A DNA stretch of 29,375 nt from positions 1 to 29,375 of the forward strand of contig DAOUJY010000123.1 of the NCBI GenBank assembly GCA_034421995.1. The letters are read 5' to 3'. The notes below the pieces were generated by a model, which was not told where the DNA came from, ran no database searches, and worked only from the letters and a program-made list of their open reading frames with translations. A program made the translations under genes and the position numbers. Shown one piece after another: positions 1 to 7,646 of the stretch (within the stretch, counting starts at the first letter, position 1; every line of letters begins with the position of its first letter). The DNA is from Bin87 sp034421995 (GTDB lineage Bacteria; Chloroflexota; Dehalococcoidia; Lucifugimonadales; UBA3495).

Positions 1-21
1 TAAAATCGGAGATGTTCATGG

Positions 22-66
22 GGTTCCTCGCTGCGGAGTGTTCTCAACTCGCAGCATAGGGGAACC
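22..66. other. imperfect hairpin downstream of the small membrane protein gene
   Basis: Two complementary blocks are visible: GGTTCC (22-27) with GGAACC (61-66), and inside them GCTGCG (30-35) with CGCAGC (50-55), leaving a 14-nt loop. It lies just past the stop of the minus-strand gene at 94-495, so it could end or protect that transcript. There is no clear U tract, so a terminator role is only a guess. Confidence 0.25.
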
Positions 67-93
67 TCGTGGCATTTTCAAAATCGTCTCAAA

Positions 94-495
94 CTAGCAC
101 CAAAGGTTCTCTATGCCATCGGCAGCCTTTTTTGGTAAGCCCTTGCGCGCCCGCTTGATCCCATGCCAAAGCAACGGGCCAGTGTCCCTTGCCATCCACC
201 AAGTCATAACCGCGAACGACGCTGTCCAGACCAAGCAGCCAACCAGTAGGAGGCACATTCCAACAGATTGCAGTACAACGCTGTCTTGATGGTTCCCCCA
301 GATCAGCGACAACGCTCCCAGAAAAGTGACTGACGTTGCGCCCGCGTAAGTGTAAAAAAGCCCGCCCGAGTCCAATACCCGGTTGCGCTTCGCAACCGCT
401 CCAGGGACTTCACTGGCGCCGATATTTACCACAATCCCACCCGCAGCCAAACGCCCCGTTTCCGGATTCCCGCTATCCCTGCCCGTAGTCGCCAT
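94..495 (-). CDS. small two-helix membrane protein, function unknown
   Basis: This 133-residue protein has no family I recognise. Residues 1-40 are polar. Two hydrophobic segments follow, roughly residues 46-66 (GLFYTYAGATSVTFLGALSL) and 74-98 (VLQSVGMCLLLVGCLVW onward). The C-terminus is short and basic (KRARKGLPKK) and probably cytoplasmic by the positive-inside rule. The start is well supported: GGGAGG sits 6 nt before the ATG, and a near-consensus sigma-70 promoter lies at 517-545. It is therefore probably a real monocistronic gene despite its size. The next gene upstream, at 557-1237, is on the same strand, but the internal promoter argues for separate transcription. Function cannot be assigned. 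Confidence 0.65.
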   Translation of the reverse strand: MATTGRDSGNPETGRLAAGGIVVNIGASEVPGAVAKRNRVLDSGGLFYTYAGATSVTFLGALSLIWGNHQDSVVLQSVGMCLLLVGCLVWTASFAVMTWWMARDTGPLLWHGIKRARKGLPKKAADGIENLWC

Positions 496-516
496 GGTGC
501 GCCTCCCTCGGACTTA

Positions 517-545
517 ATCATACCGGCGACCAGCCGGCCTGACAA
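517..545 (-). promoter_or_regulatory. sigma-70-type promoter of the small membrane protein gene
   Basis: On the minus strand, TTGTCA (540-545) is followed after exactly 17 nt by TATGAT (517-522). Each box is one base off consensus. The predicted transcript would start about 510 and give a short leader carrying the GGGAGG ribosome site. Confidence 0.55.
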
Positions 546-556
546 ACCGCCGCGTC

Positions 557-1237
557 CTACTCCGGGAATATCCGCCGGTACACTCCCGGCGACCCGGGCC
601 CATGCACCATGTGCGGCCGCACCTCGTGAGTCCACACCGGCGTCACGATCCGGCTCCAGTTCTGCCAGGCCTCGCTTTGCGCCACTTCCAGCGACTCCAT
701 CTCATGCACCGTCGCATACTTGGGTTCGCCCATCACCGCCTGGAACCGCCGCGCGCGGATGTAGCCCGGCACGTCCCGGGTCATGGGCAGACGCTCGTTG
801 TTGTAGGCATCGTTCCACCGCTCTTCCAGGTGGTCCGGGATCGACATCCGACCCACCAGGATCAGCGGCGACATCCCCGCCTGCGCCGTTTCCTCCGATA
901 ATTCATCCGGATGCACCCGCTGGTACAGGTTGCGGATGTATTCCGTCCCGATGACGCTGGGCGACATCCGCCGCGACCACTCGGTCGGTTCCCGCAGCCA
1001 CTTCTGCCACTCGTCGGAATACCAGGCTTCGTGGCTGTCCAGCTCATAGCAAGCCAGATACTTCGGCCCGCCCTGCACCGCCTCGTACCGCGCCGCATCC
1101 AATACGCCCGGAATCGACAACCGCTCCGGAATGTGCTCCTCGTTGTACCAGCGGTTGTATTCCTCGTCATTCTCCGGCGCCACGTCGCTGTAAACCAGCA
1201 GCAGGCCGTCGCCCTTCCTTTTCGTCTTCGTCGCCAT
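557..1237 (-). CDS. tandem EthD-like dimeric alpha/beta-barrel protein
   Basis: This 226-residue protein has two copies of a ferredoxin-like, EthD-type unit. Copy 1 covers about residues 11-105 with the signature WYNEEHIPERL at 30-40. Copy 2 covers about residues 123-215 with WNDAYNNERLP at 141-151. Each signature is followed by a segment ending in GGPKYLACYEL or GEPKYATVHEM. In this fold two units form one closed beta-barrel, so the protein may be a pseudo-dimer in a single chain. Relatives are found near degradation and monooxygenase genes, but the reaction is unknown here. An ATG 141 nt upstream is in frame, but I chose the one at 1237 because GGAG sits about 9 nt before it and the upstream residues look like non-coding read-through. 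No signal peptide is present, so it is probably cytoplasmic. Confidence 0.8.
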   Translation of the reverse strand: MATKTKRKGDGLLLVYSDVAPENDEEYNRWYNEEHIPERLSIPGVLDAARYEAVQGGPKYLACYELDSHEAWYSDEWQKWLREPTEWSRRMSPSVIGTEYIRNLYQRVHPDELSEETAQAGMSPLILVGRMSIPDHLEERWNDAYNNERLPMTRDVPGYIRARRFQAVMGEPKYATVHEMESLEVAQSEAWQNWSRIVTPVWTHEVRPHMVHGPGSPGVYRRIFPE

Positions 1238-1335
1238 TGCAAATCTCCGCTTACTTCGGCGCCCTTGGCGCGGATTCATCGTCTCATGATCCGGCAGTAT
1301 AACACCGGGCATCGACGAACTCATGACCACAAAAC

Positions 1336-1361
1336 GTAGGGGCGAATAATCATTCGCCCCC
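1336..1361. repeat. family A palindrome, degenerate copy
   Basis: The left arm GTAGGGGCGAATAA is intact. The right arm is altered (CATTCGCCCCC) compared with the perfect copies at 11521-11548 and 19586-19613. It lies about 100 bp upstream of the EthD-like gene. Confidence 0.75.
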
Positions 1362-1378
1362 GGCCTGCCCGCACCCAC

Positions 1379-1424
1379 CCAATCCTGTAAATCCTAAAAT
1401 CCAGCAAATCCTGCTTCTGACAAT
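1379..1424. repeat. family B AATCCTGA repeat, right arm only
   Basis: A half element: the motif AATCC(T/A) recurs every 8-10 nt and ends in CTTCTGACAAT, matching the right arms of the full hairpin copies at 3274-3387 and 27315-27413. No left arm is visible next to it. Confidence 0.7.
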
Positions 1425-1932
1425 CTCCCCTTGACCACATCGTGTCAGAACATATATCCTAATTACACCTAGGGCAAACAGCTGTTTTATCCAATCTCAT
1501 CCAGAAAGGCAGGATTTCACTTCGACGGCCAACCCCGTCAGTTTCCAAATCGCAACCGGTCGCAGTTGGCAAGGCTCTGTTAGACCCGACCACCTCAATA
1601 GGATTGCCGGCTGGACCACCGGGACTGTCCGTGCCCGCGCGCAGGTGCGCCTCTGGCGCGCCGAGTACACGAAAAAGTAGGGAAAAAATAGTTGCGTAAC
1701 CCAAAACCGGCCGTATGCTGACAACGAAGTGCCGCAAGGTCCGCCGCTGGCGGAAAATCCTGCCTTCCCGATCCAAAACCCCGCTCATGGTGAGCCTGTC
1801 GAACCATCATCCTGAGCCTGTCGAATGACGAACCACACCCCAAAGGAGACATCGCCACTGAAAACACCGCCCAACAACCCCAACACAATAATCATCCGAC
1901 CCCGCAACCAACTCCAAAACCGGGAGAGCCGT
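1425..1932. other. gene-free stretch with dispersed repeat
   Basis: I see no convincing gene here. A 109-codon open frame on the minus strand (1459-1788) begins inside the repeat that is copied at the right end of the window. It lacks a ribosome site and resembles no family. From about 1825 to 1932 the sequence is an A/C-rich spacer, probably the 3 prime trailer of the MFS gene that ends at 1933. Confidence 0.5.
1721..1825. repeat. 105-bp repeat, inverted copy at the right window edge
   Basis: Positions 1721-1825 equal the reverse complement of 29271-29375 by direct reading, with no mismatch seen. The segment contains two copies of GAGCCTGTCGAA (starting 1793 and 1814), a motif common in dispersed genomic repeats. 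The partner runs into the window edge, so the true element may be longer and extend left of 1721. Confidence 0.85.
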
Positions 1933-3177
1933 CTAATCGCACATGGCAAACCATGGCATCGGCGCCCGCGCCGTCCGGTCGCGGACCAGCAGGGTCCCCA
2001 CCGTCGCCGCGATGGACAGCCCCAGCATCAGCAGGAACGCCCGGTCGTAGCTGCCCCAGATGTCGAAGGCCAGCGCCCCCGCCAGCGCCCCCAGGCCGCC
2101 GCTGATCTGGTGGATGCCCGATATCGTCCCGCTCACCCGGCCCAGTCGTCGCTGCCCGAAGATGTTGCCGGAAAACATCACCGTCAGCGGCGCGGTCATC
2201 AGGAAGGTGAACCCGTACAGCAGCGCGAAAATCATCACCGCCGGTATGCCCTGCGACAGGATGATCAGCGAGAATATCCCTATCCGCATCACGAAACATA
2301 GCAGTGTCGGGCGTCCCGGCCCCATCAGGTCGGCCAGATACCCCGAGGCCAGCACTCCCAGCAGGCCCATCACGCCCATCAGCGCCAGCAGGTTCCCCGC
2401 CCACAGCGTGCCCATCCCCATGTCCAGGGAGAACGCCACCACGTGGGTTGCCACGAAGAAGTCCTGGAACCCGCAGACGGCGTAGATCCCGCCCAGCAGC
2501 CACAGCTGTCCCGACGTCAGCAGCGACCCTTCCGGTGTCGCCGCTGCACTCGCCGCCGCCGGATTTTCCCGGGCCTGATCGCTCCCGTCCGGCGATGGCG
2601 ACGGGGGCGGCGCCGCCCGCACTGCGGCCAGCGCGATGGGCGCGAGGATCACCAGGTTTGCCACCCCCAACCCCGCAAAAGACAGCCGCCAGCCGAAACG
2701 CACCAGCGACTGCGCCAGCGACCCCACGATCACCAGCTGCCCGGTGGCATTGCCCGACACCGCCACGCTGTTGGCCACGCCCCGCCGTTGCGGGAACCAC
2801 CGCACGATCATCACGCTGACCACCGGGTTGGAAATGCCCGCGTTGCCCAGCGCAAACACCACCCCGTACACCAGGTACAGCTGCCAGGGCGCCGACACCA
2901 CGCTCATCAGGCCAATGCCCACCGCCCCCACCGCCACCCCGATTCCCATGATCCAGCGCAGGTCGTAGCGGTCCGCCAGCCGCCCGACAAAGGGCATCGC
3001 CAGGGCGGAGATCAGCATATACGCCGTGATGCCTGACGACAGCGCCGACCGGCTCCAGTCCAGATCGTCCCCCATGGGCTTCAGCATCAACCCCAGCGCG
3101 GAGCGAGACCCTCCGTTGAAGAAGAGGATCATGAACCCCGTGATCAGAATCACCCAGCGATAATCTATCCGCCGCAT
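1933..3177 (-). CDS. MFS transporter, MCT/OFA-like
   Basis: The protein has 414 residues and about 12 predicted membrane helices, the usual size for the major facilitator superfamily. The cytoplasmic motif A after helix 2 reads GRLADRYDLR, and a second motif-A-like segment (SGYLADLMGPGRP) follows helix 8. The central loop between helices 6 and 7 is Pro/Ser/Ala-rich. The family moves small solutes, often monocarboxylates, by proton coupling; the substrate here is unknown. The start at 3177 is the first ATG giving a normal N-terminus (MRRIDYRW), though its ribosome site is weak. A possible TTGACT/TACGGT promoter lies 28-57 nt upstream. It is divergent from the fusion gene at 3526 and probably monocistronic. 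Confidence 0.9.
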   Translation of the reverse strand: MRRIDYRWVILITGFMILFFNGGSRSALGLMLKPMGDDLDWSRSALSSGITAYMLISALAMPFVGRLADRYDLRWIMGIGVAVGAVGIGLMSVVSAPWQLYLVYGVVFALGNAGISNPVVSVMIVRWFPQRRGVANSVAVSGNATGQLVIVGSLAQSLVRFGWRLSFAGLGVANLVILAPIALAAVRAAPPPSPSPDGSDQARENPAAASAAATPEGSLLTSGQLWLLGGIYAVCGFQDFFVATHVVAFSLDMGMGTLWAGNLLALMGVMGLLGVLASGYLADLMGPGRPTLLCFVMRIGIFSLIILSQGIPAVMIFALLYGFTFLMTAPLTVMFSGNIFGQRRLGRVSGTISGIHQISGGLGALAGALAFDIWGSYDRAFLLMLGLSIAATVGTLLVRDRTARAPMPWFAMCD

Positions 3178-3204
3178 CGCAATACCGGTCCGTCAGGCTG
3201 GCCT

Positions 3205-3234
3205 ACCGTAGCATCGGGATTTAACAGGAGTCAA
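3205..3234 (-). promoter_or_regulatory. possible promoter of the MFS gene
   Basis: On the minus strand TTGACT (3229-3234) is followed by an 18-nt spacer and TACGGT (3205-3210). The -10 is preceded by TGC, an extended -10 feature. The -10 itself is a poor match, so this is tentative. Confidence 0.35.
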
Positions 3235-3273
3235 CGCGTTTGGCTCGCTGACACGCCACCGCTCTGCGGGGGA

Positions 3274-3387
3274 ATTGTCAGAAGCAGGATTTGCCGGATT
3301 TATGGATTATCAGGATTGGGGATGCTCCGCCGCAAATGGCTTCAATCCTGTCAATCCTATAATCCTGACAATCCTGATTCTGACGAT
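3274..3387. repeat. family B AATCCTGA hairpin, full copy
   Basis: The left arm begins ATTGTCAGAAGCAGGATT and the right arm ends AATCCTGATTCTGACGAT. The two are largely complementary, so the transcript could fold into a long interrupted hairpin around a loop near 3330-3345. It sits between divergent genes. Short open frames through it are artefacts of the repeat. Confidence 0.8.
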
Positions 3388-3418
3388 CCTTCGGCGGGAG
3401 TATGGCAAGCCCCCGCCG

Positions 3419-3447
3419 TTGACAGCGGCCGGGGCCGGGCATAACAT
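3419..3447 (+). promoter_or_regulatory. promoter of the permease/propeller fusion gene
   Basis: A perfect TTGACA (3419-3424) is followed after 17 nt by TAACAT (3442-3447), four of six matches to the -10 consensus. It leaves a leader of about 70 nt before the ATG at 3526. Confidence 0.5.
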
Positions 3448-3525
3448 CCGCCCGTACCTGTGGCCGGATCCCTCCACCAATCACGACGTTATGCGACGAT
3501 AGTCGCAACCCTCGGGGCGCAGCAG

Positions 3526-6500
3526 ATGTTTGATACGGCGCTGAAAAAGAAGCGTGTCATCGGTATCGTGCTGCTGGCCGTCATCCTGGGCCTGTTCCTG
3601 GCCTTCAACCGTATCCCCAAGCTGGATACGGTGCAGGAAGACCTGGCCGCCGTCAACGCCCCCCAGACCGAGTGTTTTCAAGGCTTCTGCATCGACCGGG
3701 AACCTGAAACCGGATTCTTCGAGCGGTGGTGGGACTTCTCCCTCAGCTATCTGAGACTGGTCAGCCTGGGAATGACTTTCGCCTTCCTGGCGGCGGGCAT
3801 CACGGAAGTCTTCTTGTTTCCCCGGGGCGAAGGCTCGCGCTTCACCGGCGGTGGACTGAAAGGGGTACTGCGCGGTTTCGCCGTCGGCTCCTCCATGAAC
3901 CTGTGCTCCGCCTGCATTGTTCCCATCGCCTCGGCGTTTCGACGCCAGGGCGCGCCGGTGGAAACGGCCATCGCCATCACCCAGGGCTCTTCCACCCTGA
4001 ACATACCCGCGCTGGTGATGGCCGCGCTGGTGTTCACTCCCATGCTGGCCAGCACCCGCATCGCGGTAAGCGTCGTGGGCGTGCTGCTGCTGGGGCCGCT
4101 GGTGGCCCTGCTCATCCGTCGTCGCGTTCCCATCGCCGATATATTCGGGTACGGAACCGCTGGCGATGAAGCCGTACCGGCCACTTGGCGGGAGACACTG
4201 AGCACGGGCGTGAAGGACTGGATCAAAGCCAGCCTGCGCTATCTGTGGCGTCTGGGGCCGGCCATGATCCTGGCGGGTTTCGCCGGCGGTCTGGTCATCC
4301 AGTGGCTCACGCCCGATACCGTCGCCACCTACCTGGGAGATAATTTCTCGGGCATCGTCATTGCCGCCACCTTCGGCATCCTCATCAACGTGCCGCTGCT
4401 CTTCGAGATACCCCTGGTGGCCGTGCTGCTGCTGGTTGGCATGGGGAGCGCGCCGGCGGCGGCGCTGCTGTTCGGCGCGGCGGCCGGCGGTCCGTTCACC
4501 TTCTGGGGGCTGGCCCGCGTTATGCCCAAAAAGGCGGTGGCCGCATTTGCCGCCGGCACCTGGTCGTTGAGCATGATCGCCGGCGTGGGCCTGCTGTTCA
4601 TCGGTCCCTTTTTCCTGAATGTCTCCGATTCCCGCATCGTTTTCCGCTCCGACCGGGACGGCGATTTTGACATCTACTCCATGAAGCCCGACGGTTCCGA
4701 CCTGCGGCGGCTCACCAACAACACCGCCTACGACGACTTTCCCGTCTGGTCCCCCGACGGCAAAAAGATCGCCTTCGTATCCGACCGCCACGGCCCAACG
4801 GAAATCAACGTGATGAACGCCGACGGCTCCCGCCCGCGGCGTCTCACCACCGGATCTGAGAACGGGGCCAACGGCGCGGTCAACGCCTATCCCGCCTGGG
4901 CGCCGGACGGCACCAAGATTGCCTACGCCTCCGACCGGGACGGCAACCGGGAGATCTACGTCATGGACGCCGACGGCTCCAATCCGGTCAACCTGACCAA
5001 CCATCCCGGCTACGACGCCTCGCCTTCATGGTCGCCCGACGGCAAACGCATCCTTTTCAACACCCGGCGGGACGGGAACCTGGAAATCTACGTGATGGAC
5101 GCCGACGGCTCCAACCAGACGCGCCTCACCAAAAGCGCCACCAGCGACGAGTTTCCCGCCTGGTCCCCCGACGGTTCCCGGATCGCCTACTCGTCCGACT
5201 GGGAAGGCCGGAGATCCATCTACGTGATGCACGCCGACGGCTCCAACCCGGTGCGGCTCACCTCCAACGCCTTCAAGGACTACTGGCCCTCCTGGTCGCC
5301 CGACGGCACGAGGATCGTCTTCACCAGCAACCGCTACGGCAACGAGGAAATCATGGTGATGAACGCCGACGGGTCCCACCAGGCCAACCTCAGCGCCAGC
5401 GCCGCCGCCGACGTGGGCCCGGCCTGGGGTCCGGGAAGCGTCCCGCCGGCCGAGTCCGAAGGGCCGCTGGTTTTGGACTTGGACCCGCCCGCTGCCGCCA
5501 CCCGGGGAGACAGCCTGGTGACCATCACCGGAACGGGCTTTTTGGAGGATAGCCGGGTTGCCATCGGCGGCGTCGCGGCCCCGGTGGTGGAGTTCCTCGA
5601 CTCCCATACGCTGACCATCGCCGCGCCGCCCCACCCGGCCGGCGCGGCGGACGTGGTGGTCACCAATCCCGATGGACAATCCAGCACGATAGCGGGTGGT
5701 TTCACCTACCACCGGCCCTATTTCAACGACGTGTCCGCCGCGGCCGGCGTTGACTTCCAACACTACCGGGACCCGACCGATCGCATACCGTTGGGGGCCG
5801 GCGTGGTCGTGTTTGATTACAACGGCGACGGCCGGCCCGATATCTTCGTGGCCCGCACCGAGGACACCAGCGACGTGGTCTCCGATACCGACGTGAACAA
5901 CGCCCTGTACCGAAACAACGGCGACGGAACCTTCACCGACGTGGCCGAGGAGGCCGGCGTCGGCGATCTGGCGGGCAAGACCAACGGCGGGTGCGCCGCC
6001 GATTACGACAATGACGGCGATCGGGACCTCTTTATAACGAATTGGGGCAACAGCAAGCTCTTTCGCAACAACGGCGCGGGAGCCTTCACCGACGTCACCG
6101 GCCCGGCCGGATTGGGAGACCCGGACGCCAGCTACCGTTCCATGGGCTGCGCCTGGGGCGACTATGACCGGGACGGCTTCCTGGACTTCGTGGTGGTTCG
6201 CCACATGGCCGAGGACGACCCGGAAGCCTTCGACCTCCGCTTCTACGCCTACGCCGTGCGGCCCCTGGCGCTGTACCACAACAACGGCGACGGAACCTTC
6301 ACCGAGGTCACCCACCTGCTGGGCGACGCCACCGCGCCCAGCGGATCCCAGGGCGAGTACGGCAACCTGTGGGGCGCCGGCTTCCAGCCGGCCTGGCTGG
6401 ACTTCGACAACGACGGCGATTCAGACCTCTACGTGGTCAACGACTTCGGCAAGGATATTCAGCCCAACGTCCTTTGGCGCAACGATGGGCCGGGAGAAGA

Positions 6501-7311
6501 CGGCGCCTGGCGCTTCGAGGATATTTCCCAGCCTTCCGGCGCCGACGCAGCCATGTTCGGCATGGGCCTAGCCGTCGGCGACTACGACCGGGACGGCGAT
6601 TTCGACCTCTATGTCACCAATATCGAGGACAACGTGCTGCTCCGCAACAACGGTGACGGCATGACCTTCACCGAAATCGCCGCCGGCGCCGGAGCCGGGA
6701 AGGGCCTGTTCCAACGACGCCAGCGCGTGAGCTGGGGCACGGTGTTTTTCGACTACGACAACGACGGCTGGGAGGACCTCTACGCAGCCGGCGGCTACCT
6801 GGACAGCGACCCCTTCACCAACCACCGCAACCAGCCCAACCTGCTGCTCCGAAACACCGGCGAGGCGACCTTCGCCGACGTGTCGTCGGTGAGCGGCGCC
6901 GACGACCGGGGCGTCGGCCGGGGGGTGGCCTACGCCGATTTCGATGACGACGGCTGCCTGGACCTGTACGTTGCCAACCTGGGCCTGGCCGGAGACGGCC
7001 CCCAATCGGCGAAACTCTTCCGAAACAGCTGCGCCTGGAACGGCAACTGGCTCCGCATCGCAACACAGGGTACGGTCAGCAACCGCGACGGCATCGGCGC
7101 CAGAATCACCGTAACCGCCGGCGGACGGACGCAGATCAGGGAGATCACCGCCGGCTCCAGCAACAAGGGCCAGAATATGCTGCCGGCCCATTTCGGATTG
7201 GGCGCCGCCGACCAAGCGGACTTCATAGAAATCCGGTGGCCCAGCGGAGCCGTGCAAACCCTGGCAGACGTTCCCGCCAATCAACGATTGACCGTTATCG
7301 AAAATCCGTGA
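3526..7311 (+). CDS. permease / TolB propeller / IPT / FG-GAP propeller / ASPIC fusion protein
   Basis: One 1261-residue chain with five modules. Residues 1-365 are a hydrophobic permease of the COG0701/DUF318 (ArsP-like) type: CSACIVP at 127-133, then QGSSTLNIPAL, and a second half with INVPLLFEIPL and AAAGGPFTFW. Residues 370-637 hold six PD40 repeats of a TolB-type propeller, each with a WSPDG-like motif (the sixth is WGPGS) and most with a DADGS-like turn. Residues 648-731 are an IPT/TIG Ig-like domain (VTITGTGF). Residues 732-1165 contain seven FG-GAP/VCBS repeats with calcium-type loops such as DYNGDG, DYDNDG and DFDDDG. Residues 1174-1261 are ASPIC/UnbV (IEIRWPSGAVQTL). I infer that everything after the last helix is outside the membrane. 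The ATG at 3526 gives MFDTALKKKR directly before helix 1; an upstream in-frame ATG at 3460 is less likely. The frame is unbroken. The substrate is unknown. Confidence 0.88.
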   Translation: MFDTALKKKRVIGIVLLAVILGLFLAFNRIPKLDTVQEDLAAVNAPQTECFQGFCIDREPETGFFERWWDFSLSYLRLVSLGMTFAFLAAGITEVFLFPRGEGSRFTGGGLKGVLRGFAVGSSMNLCSACIVPIASAFRRQGAPVETAIAITQGSSTLNIPALVMAALVFTPMLASTRIAVSVVGVLLLGPLVALLIRRRVPIADIFGYGTAGDEAVPATWRETLSTGVKDWIKASLRYLWRLGPAMILAGFAGGLVIQWLTPDTVATYLGDNFSGIVIAATFGILINVPLLFEIPLVAVLLLVGMGSAPAAALLFGAAAGGPFTFWGLARVMPKKAVAAFAAGTWSLSMIAGVGLLFIGPFFLNVSDSRIVFRSDRDGDFDIYSMKPDGSDLRRLTNNTAYDDFPVWSPDGKKIAFVSDRHGPTEINVMNADGSRPRRLTTGSENGANGAVNAYPAWAPDGTKIAYASDRDGNREIYVMDADGSNPVNLTNHPGYDASPSWSPDGKRILFNTRRDGNLEIYVMDADGSNQTRLTKSATSDEFPAWSPDGSRIAYSSDWEGRRSIYVMHADGSNPVRLTSNAFKDYWPSWSPDGTRIVFTSNRYGNEEIMVMNADGSHQANLSASAAADVGPAWGPGSVPPAESEGPLVLDLDPPAAATRGDSLVTITGTGFLEDSRVAIGGVAAPVVEFLDSHTLTIAAPPHPAGAADVVVTNPDGQSSTIAGGFTYHRPYFNDVSAAAGVDFQHYRDPTDRIPLGAGVVVFDYNGDGRPDIFVARTEDTSDVVSDTDVNNALYRNNGDGTFTDVAEEAGVGDLAGKTNGGCAADYDNDGDRDLFITNWGNSKLFRNNGAGAFTDVTGPAGLGDPDASYRSMGCAWGDYDRDGFLDFVVVRHMAEDDPEAFDLRFYAYAVRPLALYHNNGDGTFTEVTHLLGDATAPSGSQGEYGNLWGAGFQPAWLDFDNDGDSDLYVVNDFGKDIQPNVLWRNDGPGEDGAWRFEDISQPSGADAAMFGMGLAVGDYDRDGDFDLYVTNIEDNVLLRNNGDGMTFTEIAAGAGAGKGLFQRRQRVSWGTVFFDYDNDGWEDLYAAGGYLDSDPFTNHRNQPNLLLRNTGEATFADVSSVSGADDRGVGRGVAYADFDDDGCLDLYVANLGLAGDGPQSAKLFRNSCAWNGNWLRIATQGTVSNRDGIGARITVTAGGRTQIREITAGSSNKGQNMLPAHFGLGAADQADFIEIRWPSGAVQTLADVPANQRLTVIENP

Positions 7312-7404
7312 GTTATTGCATTCCGTAAGGCCGAGTCGTATTTCGTCATCCGATATTAAAACCTCTACGTTATTCTTTCCATTTGTGCCTTTCGTATAAC
7401 ACTA

Positions 7405-7431
7405 TTGACACAAATTGCCCGCTGGTATAAA
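7405..7431 (+). promoter_or_regulatory. promoter of the substrate-binding/permease operon
   Basis: TTGACA (7405-7410) is perfect. TATAAA (7426-7431) follows after 15 nt, slightly short; reading the -10 as TAAAGT gives 17 nt. The implied leader to the ATG at 7647 is about 210 nt, long enough to hold regulatory structure. Confidence 0.5.
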
Positions 7432-7464
7432 GTCCGGCAAACCTTTGGAATAACGGTTTTGCGG

Positions 7465-7482
7465 GCCGTCTATGGAGACGGC
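7465..7482 (+). promoter_or_regulatory. leader hairpin
   Basis: GCCGTCT (7465-7471) and AGACGGC (7476-7482) form a perfect 7-bp stem with an ATGG loop, about 25 nt into the predicted transcript. It may stabilise the 5 prime end; no specific riboswitch family is recognised. Confidence 0.35.
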
Positions 7483-7550
7483 GCGTGACAATCAGCAGAG
7501 AAACGACCGCGTAATTTCATCACGCGCTGCATCCGCCACCATTGCCGTCC

Positions 7551-7567
7551 GCTATGAGTCTCATAGC
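7551..7567. promoter_or_regulatory. 17-bp perfect dyad, operator-like
   Basis: GCTATGAGTCTCATAGC has two 8-bp arms around a single central base, 80 nt before the start of the substrate-binding gene. One base is too small a loop for a hairpin, so a dimeric DNA-binding protein is the better explanation. No regulator gene is adjacent. Confidence 0.4.
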
Positions 7568-7646
7568 AACGGAACTCACATCAATAGTGGTGGGGCGTGC
7601 GGGTTCACGGTATCTAGTGGGAAAAACAGAGTCTGGAGGTCTGGTA

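Noticed and set aside
1459..1788. 109-codon minus-strand open frame
   Set aside because: Starts inside the dispersed repeat, lacks a ribosome site and known motifs; its start is copied in the repeat at the right edge.
3275..3502. Small open frame with ILTILILTIL-type peptide
   Set aside because: The peptide is translated family B repeat. The hydrophobic look comes from the AATCCTGA motif, not from a membrane helix gene.
3481..5004. 507-codon minus-strand open frame over the fusion gene
   Set aside because: Antisense of the permease and propeller; composition is Gly/His/Gln-rich shadow type and there is no supported start.
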